Positions 1-10,218 of a stretch of DNA of 64,000 nt are shown in pieces. The notes below the pieces were generated by a model. That model searched no databases and was not told the origin of the DNA. It saw only the letters and a list, made by a program, of their open reading frames with translations. The position numbers and the translations under genes were made by a program. The stretch is taken from positions 140,975,665-141,039,664 of the forward strand of contig CM040424.1 of assembly GCA_022702705.1 (NCBI GenBank), read 5' to 3'. The DNA is from Papilionanthe hookeriana x Papilionanthe teres. Taxonomy: Eukaryota; Streptophyta; Magnoliopsida; Asparagales; Orchidaceae. Position 1 is the stretch's first letter; every line of letters begins with the position of its first letter.

Positions 1-343
1 GGTATTTTATTTATTTTGTCGCAGGAAAGGAGAATTTAGGTGATAAAAGTAAAAATCATAAAAAGGAGCGGATTTGGAGCAAAAAGAAAGAAAATAATGC
101 AATTTGTGCTGAGTCGCCGACGGCGAGGTTACGAGGAGACATTTCTGAAGGATTTTTAACTGTTTCGCTGACAGCTAGCCCGATCCCGCTGACAGCGAGA
201 TAGCGCGGTTTGAAGATCTTCTAGAAGCCTCTCCGACAGCGAGGTAGTTCGCCGCCGACGGCGAGCTAGTTCAAATGACACAGATACATTGAACCTGGAC
301 ACTTTTTGAAGGGATGCTTACGCACCTCTTGGTCCTTTGCTTA

Positions 344-359
344 CCTCTATATATAGAGG
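344..359 (+). promoter_or_regulatory. Palindromic TATA box of LTR-1
   Basis: CCTCTATATATAGAGG is a perfect 16-bp palindrome containing a plant-type TATA box. The same sequence occurs at the same place in the 5' LTR of the intact element, and a one-base variant in its 3' LTR. Transcription would be expected to start roughly 30 bp downstream, in the GCTTATAAGGTTGTTG segment, which would mark the U3/R border. Promoter role is inferred from sequence and position only. Confidence 0.65.
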
Positions 360-1087
360 CTGAAATTCAGCTTATAAGGTTGTTGTGTGCAGTTTTTGTG
401 TGCAGTTGTTGTGTGCAGTTTTTTGTGTGTTAATTTGTGTTATTGGGTGTTAAGTGTTATAAGTGAGTCTTTAGTGAGTCTTTAGTGAGTTAGTGAGTTT
501 TTAGTGAGTCTTGCTGTACTGGAAGGAAGAGTCAAAGGAACTGCTAGGAGTCACGTCAGGGATAAATTAAGATAAGTATTTGTATTTATTGTTTTTAACT
601 TTAAATGAAATCCATGCTTAGTTTAGTTCCCATGCATTCTGAGTAGTTTATTAGTCTTTCTCCCTGTTATGAATTTAAGTGACTTGATGAACTAAAAAAA
701 GAAGTACTTATATATATATATTAATAAATTGTGATAATTTTTACTTAAAACTTAATTTACTTTCAAACTGGCCATTCGATTTGTTAAAATATGTTGAATA
801 TCAACTATAGTAAAAATTACATCTGATATTCGGGGAATTCAAAAGCCTTGGAAGGAGGATGCAAATAAATAGGGAAATAATATCACTGGGCGTAGAATTG
901 AGCATTTTAGTGTGATAGACTAAAATATTCAATTCAGTCCTATTGTTTGAGAGCTGAAGTGTAGATATTAGCCCTCAGGCGAGGGGAACATGGGAGCTCT
1001 GAAGTGGCAGTCGTTATCCTCCCAGCCTAGCCGCAGATTCAGTAATCAAACGTAGGATTAGTCAATATTCTTTACACCTGGACCAAA

Positions 1088-1092
1088 GGGTA
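1088..1092. repeat. Target-site duplication GGGTA, left
   Basis: GGGTA lies directly before the TGTTGACC start of the giant LTR at 1,093 and is repeated at 8,567-8,571 directly after its CCGACA end. The undisrupted Athila LTRs read CCAAAGGGTAAAGAATAGG here with a single GGGTA, which confirms duplication on insertion. Confidence 0.95.
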
Positions 1093-1639
1093 TGTTGACC
1101 TCATTTTTGATGAAGTCTTCTCTTCTTCTTTTTAGTGCTTAGGATCTAGCCTTAGGCTTTTCCTTTGACTATCTTAGAGGACTAGAATTGGGACCCACCT
1201 TTTAGAAACTCAAACCACTTCTTAACTCCCTTCAAACTCCACAAACTTGACTATAGACCCCTAATCACCTAGAGGGTTGAAATCAAATGTGGAAGTTTAA
1301 GGATGAGTTCCTATTGGACTCTTTGGCCTTAGGGACCGTCCCAGGTGGCACTGGTCCAGTGAAGGGGCTGACCTACACACACACTACACTTATACACTAC
1401 ACTTTCACACACTTCCTAAAACACACCCATACCCAACTTGACCTCCTGACTCATGTATGTGATTCACATGGATGGTTCTTAACCCCTAAGCCCTTGGCTA
1501 AGAGGGTTAGGAACAACATAGTGAATGCCTCAAATGGGTCCCTTCATGGCTCATGTGGGCTTGATATGGCTTCATGGCTCAACCAAAATGATTTCACTCC
1601 ACTTACATCCACCCAATCTTCAATTTCCCAAATTTTCAA

Positions 1640-2900
1640 TTTTTGACCCCCGGGACCCTACACCCGCCTAGCCTACCCAAAACCCTTGAAATTACCCAAA
1701 TTTTTCAAAATTTCCTAAATCACCCAAAATTCCTCAAAATTGATCGTAAACATTTCCACAGTACTCAAATTGATCATCCATACCCAAAAATAACAAAAAT
1801 TCCAAAATACCTCCCAATACCCTCCAAATACCCAAAATACCCCTCTTGGCCAAAAAATCCAAAAATTCAGAAAATTCCCAAAAAATTTCAAAAAATCCCA
1901 AATATTCCCAATTTCATTTTGTCCAACTACACCATGGGCCAATTTTGTCAATTTACCCTACTTTTGTCAAAACCGCCAATTTGACCCATTTTAACCCTAA
2001 GTGAACCCAATGTCAAACCAAACCTACCCAATTGACCCAAATTCTGGTCCAATTAAGTTCTAAACTTTAATTCAACATTCCCAACACCAATCTAGACCAA
2101 ATTCAAGTCCAATTTGATTGACATTTGGATCCAATTTCACTTTTGGCCTTAAAGCCCAATTTGGACCCATGACCCAAACCTAACCCAAACTCACCCAATT
2201 CAACTCCAATTAACCCCAAATCTTTTCTAAATCTTCCTTAACATTCCCACAAATAAAACACTAACATGATTTGTCCAAAATTTATACCCAAACCCAACTC
2301 AAATTCAACCCAAAGCTAAAAGGCCCATTTTTGACCTAAACCCAAACCTAACCCAAATGAGCCCAAACCCCAAAATCAAAGCCCAACCAAAGTCAAAACC
2401 TCTTTGAAACACTCCCATAAATATTTGTCAACATTAATTTTACTTCAATTTTAACCCTAGCCCAACATTGGCCCAAGTTAGCCCAATTTGACCTACATAG
2501 GCCCACTTACCAAATAAATCCAAATTCAAACCCATTCAACCCCAAATCACACTAAATTGACTCCAAGCCCTTCATAGAACATCCCTAAACCAATTATAAC
2601 ACTTATTTGACAAGGTCCTTCACAAAATCTTCACCCAAATGCCCATCCTAAAATCAAAAAGCCCATTCCCCTTAAACTTTCCTAAAAGCCCACTTCCTTC
2701 AAATTCAAAAGCCCAAATTCATCTAAAGCCCACATGGCACTTCCCCTCATCATCAATTTAATCAAAATTGCCCCTAAGTTTCAAAGTCATCAATTAAACA
2801 ATTCCAAATCAAGCCCCATATAAATTCCCATCAAAATACCAAAATTTTCTTAAATCCCTTTTTATGAAATTGACCCAAGCTTTTCCCAAGCCAAATGGAG
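1640..2900 (+). repeat. C-rich, G-poor degenerate simple-repeat tract in A1
   Basis: On this strand the tract is built of short CCCAAAT, AACCCAA and CCAATTTGACC words with few G residues. The corresponding part of A3 (10,690-11,650) is C-rich in the same orientation, and in the reverse copy A2 (about 62,000-63,280) the tract is G-rich. The open frames that cross it are Pro/Lys/Asn-rich low-complexity products and are not credible genes. Confidence 0.75.
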
Positions 2901-3970
2901 CCAAGGATGAGCCATTCACAAGCCATATGGAGCCATGAAAGTTTGGCATGTGACCATGCCATTAATGGTAAAAGGAGGAGGTCCTTTATCCATCTCCTAA
3001 AAGTCATTAGCCTTAAGCATGTTTCCCCTTAACCAAGATTTAATCCAAATATTCTTGGATAAGGACATCACCACCTCTTGACCAGCCTAGCCTAACCGAT
3101 CTTCTCAGCCCAAGACCAGCCATGGGGAGGTGAACCCAGCCCAAACAAATGGGTTGACCAAACCTAGCCAAGTATAGCCTTCCCCCATTCCATTTCGATC
3201 CAAAGCCTTTACACATGTCAAACTCCGATTGACTTCACCAACTTCGAAGCCACGGACTCCACGACCACGAAGGTGACCCATGCTCGTCGGCCGGCCGCCC
3301 GGATCACCGGAAAACACCATGGCCGAGACCTTGGGAGGAGCCAAACTTTGGAATTCCACCTTGTCGAGCCGCCCCATGCCCAATGGCCACCATGGCTGTT
3401 CTTCCCATGACCGGAGCAGCTGATCCCAACCCTTGGCCATCCGTGGGAGGCTCTCCAGCCACCTCTATTTAAACCCGACCCCCTCGCGGCCATGAGAGGA
3501 GAGTTGCACAAACCTTGCCGAAACTGCGCCAAAATTGTTCCAAACCTTCTCCACCCTTAGAGCGAGTTGATCCTCGGTGTCAATTTGCCCTAATCCACAC
3601 TGACGAACCCGATTTCTCAGCCGAAATTCCACCCAAAACAAGGACACTTCTCCACGGTGAGCCAATCCCCAAATTGATTGGTTCTACACCTTCACTCGGA
3701 CCGAGGGAAGGTGTCCACCGAGCAAAAGCCCCATCTCCGAGCCACCCGGTTGCTCCAGCCTCCAAGCTTTGTGATCGGCTGTGGTCAAAATCCCACCTAG
3801 ACAATTCACCAGATCAGGAGACTTCATATGGAGCTTGCTGGGATCCAATCGAAGGTGCAACAACTCTCAGATTGAAGCCACACTTCTCTGAGCAAAGGTA
3901 TGAGCTAATTCTTCATCCCGAGTTTCTAGAGATTCTCCATTTCGAATGCTTTAATTTCAATGCATGATAA
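2900..3970 (+). other. Mixed-composition segment of A1, no convincing gene
   Basis: Base composition is more balanced here. A 150-codon frame (3,515-3,967) exists, but the matching parts of A3 (around 11,950-12,500) and A2 (61,440-60,960) do not keep the same protein; only DNA similarity persists (for example ACAAGGACACTT against CCAGGACACTTT). It could be a leader or exon of the LTR transcript. No function is recognised. Confidence 0.5.
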
Positions 3971-4010
3971 CCGTATAGATGTGTTCGTCTCTTCAAGACG
4001 AATCCATAGA
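3971..4010 (+). promoter_or_regulatory. Conserved hairpin block of giant LTR A1
   Basis: ACCGTATAGATG is followed by TTCGTCT-CTTCA-AGACGAA (3,984-4,002), a perfect 7-bp stem with a 5-base loop, then TCCATAG. Equivalent blocks lie at the same place in five other giant-LTR copies (near 12,548, 28,641, 42,101, 49,085 and 60,905). In several of them different sequence still folds. A function in the RNA is inferred, not shown. Confidence 0.6.
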
Positions 4011-4059
4011 GCATAAGAACATGAAAATTCATTGAGTATCGAGTGAGATATTAGGGATT

Positions 4060-4280
4060 TAGTGTGGACGGCTCTCGGGTGAGGACACTTGGGGACGATG
4101 AACGGATGTCGTTCATTTAATACACGCGCGGACGGACGGCCAGGATCGCGTCGGATCAGAAGACGGAATGATACAGCGGGCCCCGGGAGCACTGAGTCAG
4201 ATGGCGGCGTCGAATGGGAGGGTGCCACGCGGCGTTTCGGAGCTGCCGAGGTTGACGCGGCGCCGCGTGGATAAATAGAA
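4060..4280 (+). promoter_or_regulatory. GC- and CpG-rich core of A1
   Basis: This is a CpG-rich island within AT-rich surroundings, with words such as ACACGCGCGGACGG, GCCACGCGGCG and GGCGCCGCGTGG, ending in a TATA-like GGATAAATAG (4,268-4,277). Counterparts sit just beyond the hairpin block in the other giant LTRs (12,650-12,845, 28,740-28,900, 42,190-42,360, 48,870-49,010 and 60,640-60,840). It is a candidate promoter or regulatory core. The TATA-like word is not kept in all copies. Confidence 0.4.
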
Positions 4281-6060
4281 AATTAGGGTATTTTTCTGAT
4301 TTATTTAATTCCCTAAACTTCAAAAATTCATAACTTTGTGTAGAAAAATCAGAAAAATAAAATAAAAATACCCTCTTGCTCAGTGAACAGAGGAGAATAA
4401 TGTGGAAAAGAAATCATCTAATTTCATCAAGTAATTTTTTTTTTAATTTATTTACTCTCTGCATACTTTTAATTCTCCATGAATGTATACAATTCACCAT
4501 GGCATGAGACCATAGGGCTTTTGAAGCCTCTGAATTTGGGAACATTCCCTGAATTTTCCAAAGTTAGAGGCCATCCCTATGAAGAGTTATTGATTTTTCA
4601 AATTCATGTTACTCGTTTTGAGTATTTTAATTCCAATAAATAGCATGTTGTGAAATAAATTCTAGGAAAATTTGATGATGTTCCTTATGACCAGAGAACC
4701 CTAGGAATAATAGGTTTTGAGTTAGTTCATTTACAACAACCCTAATTGGCTTAAACACTTAAAATAGGTCTCTAATTAATTAGAGCTAACCATACATCAA
4801 ATTGAATTGAAATTAATTCTCCACTGACCTTCAGGATCAGAGGAACCCACCATAAAAATTTGAGGTCAATTGGACTTGGTTAGCCCCACTAATTGGGTTG
4901 ATTAAGCCACTTAGTCATTTTAAACTTTAAAAATTCATAACTTTCAAAATACCTTTCAAAAATTCACCAAATTGGTTTTGGAGCCTCTCTGATATCAGGG
5001 GAATCTAAGAAAATTAAAATTTCAATTTTCTAAAAAAGTTGATTTTTAATATTATTTTAATATTTTTAATAATTAAAAAATAATAAAAATCACAAAAATA
5101 ATAAAATTCACCAAAATGTCACATTTTGAATTTTAATCACTTAGGAACAAACCCCATATTTTTCTTAGGTCTATTTAGTGAGATATTAAATTTTAAAGCT
5201 TTAGGGTAATTTTAAAATTAAAAAAAAATATATTTTCTAGCTTTTTCATTAAAATAATTATAATAAATCATAGAAAAATCAGAAAATTACAAAATTTGCT
5301 TCTTTGATTTCCTTGATATCAGAGAGATTTTTGAAAAATATAAAATTCATTTTTCAACATTTATTTTATTTTTAAATTAATTAACACTCCAAAACTTAAA
5401 ATAATTATAATAAAAATAATATAATTCAAAAAATCACCAAAATTGGTCCAAGTGGTCCTCTGGTCATTAGGAATGTCCCCTAATTTTCTTAAGGACAGAA
5501 ACTTTCCCTTGGTCATGTTATTAAATTTTCCTTGAAAATCTCTATTTTCTACCAAAAATAATTATATAAATAAATTAAATACAGAAAAATCACATTTTCT
5601 CCTCTCATGTCTTTATTGACATATGAGTGAAGTCACATAAGAATTTCAAGTTCATTTGAGTTCAATTTAGTGAGTTATGAAATTATTAAGCTTAAAGGGT
5701 AAAATGGTAATTAAAATTTTTAACCCTTAATTAAAACTTTAGGTTTAATAAAAAAATTAACAAGTACAATCTTTGATCCTAATTTGATTTGGATGATTGA
5801 AATTTAAATAATTAAAGGGTAGAAACCCATTAAGCAATTTAAAATGATTAAACTTTAATTAAATGATTGATTAAATTTGGAAGAATAAAAAAATTGGAAT
5901 TATTAAAATAGGGATATTATTAGGAAGAGATTTATTCTTTAATTTAAATATCCCTAAATTAATCATCTCATTAATATTCAATTCTTAATTAAAATGATAA
6001 CTCAAATTCAAAATATTAAAAGACTTAATCATTAAACTAAAATTAAATTATTAAACTCTT
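4281..6060 (+). other. AT-rich body of A1
   Basis: The first part, TTCATAACTTTGTG followed by AGAGGAGAATAATGTGG (4,325-4,405), is conserved in A2, A3 and in type B copies. The rest is AT-rich sequence without credible ORFs, collinear in reverse with 60,620-58,870. Confidence 0.7.
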
Positions 6061-6460
6061 TTAAAAATTTCAATTAAATTAAAAAAATTAAATTAAATTA
6101 AATTAAATTAAATTAAATTAAATAAACAAATTAAATTAAATCAAATTAAATTAAATTAAATTAAATAAATCAAATTAAAATAAATTAAATAAATAAATTA
6201 AATTAAATTAAATGAATTAAATTAAATTAATTTAAATAAATAAAACCAAATTAAATTAAGTTAAACCAAATTAAAAATTAAATTAAATGAATTAAAATTA
6301 AATTAAATTAAATTAAATTAAATTAAATCAAATTAAATTAAAATTAAATTAAATCAAATTAATTTAATTTAACATCAAATCAAACTAAATTGAATTAAAT
6401 TGAATTAAATTAAATTAAAGATTAAATCAAATTAAATTAAATTAAGTTGAATTAAATAAC
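6060..6460 (+). repeat. AATTA/AAATT microsatellite in A1
   Basis: A degenerate array of the pentamer AATTA with scattered substitutions. The reverse copy A2 has the complementary TTTAA-type tract at 58,500-58,860, so the microsatellite predates the separation of the two copies and has expanded independently. Confidence 0.9.
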
Positions 6461-8566
6461 ATCACCAAAGACATAAAGAATTCAAAATAAATCTAAAATA
6501 ACTTGAACACTATTCCAAATTTAAACCCATTAATGGAAATTAAACTGAATCACAAACCATTTGAACACCAATTTACCCTCAAAAGCTTTAGTTATCATAA
6601 CTCCTAAACAGAATATCAAATGAAATGTTACTTCATTTATAGGATATTCAAATGTCCTAGTTCATCGAGCAAGTTAACAAAACTTGAATCCCTGGACGAT
6701 TAATTCATTTATATAATTAAATTCATTTGGACTTAAAACAATCCTATAAATATTGAAAAGATGTTTAAGATTATTCTTAAGCACTTCCTCAATATGATAG
6801 GACATTTATAAGAACAATTGGACTTAATTGTTCTTTGATGAAGAAAATTGTCCTCAAACCAAAACACAAGACCTAGACGTCATAGGAAATGACTAGCTAT
6901 AGGATTAGGAATTTGGTAGAAAACCATAACCCTTCCCTTAGCTTTACCTATGAACTTGCTTAAATATTCTAATTGTGTTTTAAGTGCAGCTTGGGATGAC
7001 GGGAAGACCCTCCAGGTACGCTTTTATTTTATTGCAATTTACTTTCTTGCAATTTACATTATTGCAATTTATTTAATCGCATTGCACTTACTTTTCTTGC
7101 ATGATAAACAAACTGTTGCATGAAAACTCACACCTTTAGGATAGCCCCTAAAACTGAAACCAAAACTAAATTAAAAGTCATTGCAAGATAAAATTCACCG
7201 CCACAACATTTCAAAATATAAAACAACTCAAAATTTAATCACAAACAGAACACAAAACTACAATTACAACTAAATTAAAACGTCTCGTTGGATGATTGAG
7301 AATACCTCAGATGATGTAACCTACGTGTTGCTAACAGGATTTTCCACGGTCTAAATGAAAGTGTGGAACTCATTCTATTGAGTTTAGCAAATTCATCTGG
7401 ACTAAGTGAATCCGATAAAAATAATGATGCCGGAAGGATGGAACCGTGGGATCTTAACCGATGTCGTTATAATCAACTTTAAAATTTGTTTTAATTAAAA
7501 TATTGAAAACACTTGGAAATTAAGATTTTCTCTAAACCAAAACACTTTTCTCATCCTCTGATTTATGACTTCTAAAACTAAACCTCTGCAACAACAAGGA
7601 GCTCGGAGCATGGTGGGCAGCGACGGCCATCGTCATCAGCGAAAACCTCGAGTCTACTTCAGCAAAACTTTCCTAGAATTAAATAACAAACCCATAGGAC
7701 TTCGAGGTAGTTTGCCTACAGTGCAACGAAATCCTCAACTCTTCGTTAGGCATTTGCATTGCAAATTAAGCCCTAACCGGTCTTAGGATTTCGAGGTAGT
7801 CGTCTGATACGACATAAACCCTCACATCTTCGAGGCTATTTGTATGATTCTATCATATAAATATAAGTCCTAATTAATTAAAATTAACAAGATCAAAACA
7901 TTTAAATAAATATTAGGACTTTCCTAAACTCAAGCCAAACAATAGGATAGTCGGGAAATTACCGAAGTTCTCTTCGAACCTGTGATTTCTCCTACTTTTC
8001 TTCCTTTGGATTCCCAAAACAAAATGTTCCAAATTTGATCCATGCCCTATTGAAATTCCAAAATTCAATCTCTTGAAAACTTAAATTTTGAAATCCTTGA
8101 GAGCAGAATTATTGATTATTATCGAGAGTTTTCTTAGGTGATTCCCATCACTTAAGATGTAATTAACTATAGGGGTTTGCCCTTATAGGGAATTTTAAAG
8201 AACCCGAGTAATATAAACCTCGTTTAATGCTTTCATATTAAGCGAGGGAATTTGTCGACTTATAAAATTGGTTCGCGGACCAAACGGATGTCACAAATCT
8301 TCTAGTTTATTTAATCGAGCCCCACCGTCAAGCGATGTGTTTATCCTTAGAGATAGATACACGGTTTGTGGTGCGGTGCTCGTTTATATAAACTATTTGG
8401 GATGTGAGATCGGTTTAATCTCATATCTTAAAACCTTCAAATTCAAAATTATTTTCAAAAATCAAATACTACTTTTCAAATTATTTATTTCAATTAAATT
8501 AAAAATTTGCCGACAATTTCTTTAGGCGACCCCCTTTTCAAAACACAACCTAAAAATATGCCGACA
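6461..8566 (+). other. 3' part of A1, conserved between type A copies
   Basis: This third of the LTR matches the reverse copy (58,490-56,427), and its last ~950 bp match the fragment at 9,038-9,959. A 73-codon frame at 7,565 shares its first ~20 residues with a reverse frame starting at 57,429, but the two then diverge by frameshift, so coding constraint is unlikely. The last 50 bp carry AGGCGACCCCC, in the same position as TGGCGACTCC in the type B LTR. Confidence 0.7.
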
Positions 8567-9037
8567 GGGTAAAGAATAGGAATGCTCCTATTTGTCACAA
8601 TACCTTAAAATTATCTATTTAAATTCATCAATCACTTAAATTTCTAAACAAGGGGAAAGATACTTTTTCTGAATAGTTAAGACTTATTTAGCAATTAGTT
8701 TAATTTCATGCACTTTCAATACGTATTAATATTCTACTTAGTTAAGTTACCTAATTGAAATACTTAGTTTACTTTATTACGCTTAAATTTAGAATTCCAA
8801 ATTTTCGTATACTATTATTATTATTATTTTAAAATTAGTGTTATTTAATTTTCTCTTTCCCTGTGGGATTGATAACCAGGACTCCACTAGAGCCTTGTAT
8901 TACTTGATACGATACGTATACTTGCGTAGCATCCACAACATAAACAATTACAATTCTATACATATAATATAGCGGGGTCAAGATTTTTGCGTCGTTGCAA
9001 TTAAATTAAAAATATCATAATATAAAATTGTGGGTCA
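8567..9037 (+). mobile_element. Athila-family LTR, 3' portion (continuation of LTR-1)
   Basis: After the GGGTA duplication (8,567-8,571) the sequence AAAGAATAGGAATGCTCC continues the LTR that stopped at 1,092. It matches 18,515-18,984 to the terminal GTGGGTCA. It also carries the internal primer-binding-site-like remnant (AAGATTTTTGCGTCGTTGC, near 8,980-9,000) seen in the intact element. It ends directly against type A giant-LTR sequence, so LTR-1 had inserted into a type A LTR. Confidence 0.9.
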
Positions 9038-9877
9038 ACGACCATCTTCAACAACAGAACAATCTTCATCAGCTTAACCTTTCCTTAGAAATAAACAACG
9101 CCATAAGATTTAGAGGTAGTTTGCCTAGCGCAAAATAAATCCTCACTTCATCCTTCAGGCATTTACATAATCATATTATGCAATTTAAGCCCTAATTAAT
9201 TTTAGGACTCCGAGGTCTTCGTTCGTTACGATACAAACCCTCCTATCTTCCAAGCCATTTGAATGATCGTGTCATACAAGTATAAGTCCTAATTAATTAA
9301 AATTGGAAAGATTGAAACATCAAATAATATTTCCGTAAATCGAAGCCAAAATCATAGGATAATTTGGGAAGTCACCAAGATTCTTCTTGGATGCTCGGCT
9401 TCCCCTACTTCTATTCCTTTGGATTCCTAAAAGAGCTGTTCCAAATTTGATCCATTCCCTTTTGAACTTCCAAAATCCAATCGTTTGAATCCTAAAATTT
9501 GCAATTCTTGAAAGAGAAATCACTGATCTTTATCAAGAGTTTTCTTAAGTGACTTCGGTCATTTAGGATGTAATTAACTATAGGGGCTTGCCCTTATAAG
9601 GAATTTTAGAACCCAGGTAATATAAACCCTATTTAATTCTTTTGTGTTAAATAGGGGAATTTGTCGGTCAACATAAAAAATGGTTCGCAGACCAAATGGA
9701 AGTCATAATTCTACTAGTTTATTTAATCGAGCCCCATTATTAAGCAATGCGTCTATTTATCGGGATAGATGCATAGCTTATGGTGTGGCGCTCGATTATT
9801 TAAACTATTAAAGATATAGGATTGATTTGGTCTCGTATTTTCAAAAATCAAAACACTACTTTCCAAATTATTTAAAA

Positions 9878-9923
<46 letters not shown>

Positions 9924-9959
9924 AAATTAAATTGGATCGAAAAAAAAAATCGATCGACA
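9038..9959 (+). mobile_element. Type A giant LTR, 3' fragment
   Basis: The segment is collinear with the last ~950 bp of A1 (7,600-8,566): the AGGTAGTTTGCCTA motif, the TAACTATAGGGGCTTGCC segment and the GGTTCGCAGACCAAA segment. It ends CGATCGACA at 9,959. Near the end a CA microsatellite replaces part of the A1 sequence. Its upstream part would lie left of LTR-1, outside the window. Confidence 0.8.
9881..9921 (+). repeat. (CA)20 microsatellite
   Basis: An uninterrupted CA run inside the type A fragment, absent from the matching positions of A1 and A2. It is a likely polymorphic site. Confidence 0.98.
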
Positions 9960-10218
9960 GAATTACATGTGGGTAATTTATCTTGAAAGTTATTTGGTGG
10001 TCTGTGAACGGGTGGTAGGTCTAGGCTCCTTTACAGTCTATAATTAACATGGAAATGAAGAGATTCTTACCCTCCTCCAAATTTTCATCCTAAAGTCTAA
10101 ATGAAGAGATTTCTAAGTTGAAAAAGAAGTGATTGAGTTAGCAAAAATGTCTTCTTTGGTGAGTGAATTAAACAAAAAAGAAGAATCCATCAAGAAGAAG
10201 TTTGTAAGTAAAAGTGTA
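9960..10218. other. Unassigned 259-bp spacer
   Basis: AT-rich sequence between the end of one type A LTR fragment and the start of the next. I recognise no coding, primer-site or repeat feature. It ends with GTGTA (10,214-10,218), a possible target duplication for the following LTR, whose other end is lost. Confidence 0.5.

Larger units (their letters stand above)
1..1092 (+). mobile_element. Athila-family LTR, 5' portion (LTR-1), interrupted
   Basis: This stretch is collinear with the two LTRs of the intact Athila element (17,380-18,984 and 26,569-28,201). It begins at the equivalent of LTR base 65, so about 64 bases lie off the left edge. It runs to GGGTA at 1,088-1,092, where a 7.5-kb giant LTR is inserted; the LTR resumes at 8,567 and ends at 9,037. 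It has the same landmarks as the intact LTRs: CGCCGACGGCGAG motifs (113-265), a TATA box (344-359), TGTGTGCAG and GTGAGTC short repeats (380-510) and a TA run (~708-722). It could be a solo LTR or a 3' LTR; the left side is not visible. Confidence 0.9.
1093..8566 (+). mobile_element. Type A giant solo LTR (A1), 7,474 bp, complete
   Basis: The block starts TGTTGACCTCA, ends AATATGCCGACA and is flanked by the 5-bp duplication GGGTA. I see no second copy of its start or end inside it and no gag or pol similarity, so it is not a small element with two LTRs; a solo LTR is the simplest reading. Layout: unique start (1,093-1,640), C-rich degenerate repeats (1,640-2,900), a mixed segment with short unconvincing ORFs (2,900-3,970), a conserved hairpin and GC-rich core (3,970-4,280), an AT-rich part with an AATTA microsatellite (6,060-6,460), and a conserved end (6,950-8,566). 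The reverse block at 56,427-63,834 is collinear with it throughout. Calling it an LTR rests on the flanking evidence at 51,379 and 63,834. Confidence 0.85.

Noticed and set aside
1287..1984. Frames of 113-119 codons in the C-rich tract
   Set aside because: Low-complexity Pro/Lys/Asn composition caused by simple repeats; no homologous frame kept in A2.
3515..3967. 150-codon frame in A1 as a host or element gene
   Set aside because: Matching parts of A2 and A3 keep DNA similarity but not the frame, and no domain is recognisable.
7565..7786. Short frame in A1 with the same first ~20 residues as the reverse frame starting at 57,429
   Set aside because: The two frames diverge by frameshift soon after; a coding constraint is not supported, and the 9,038 fragment lacks the start.
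1093..8566. A1 as a DNA transposon or Helitron
   Set aside because: Only a few bases of terminal inversion (TGTYG..CRACA), 5-bp duplication and TG..CA ends; no transposase, and the 3' LTR/internal junction evidence favours an LTR.
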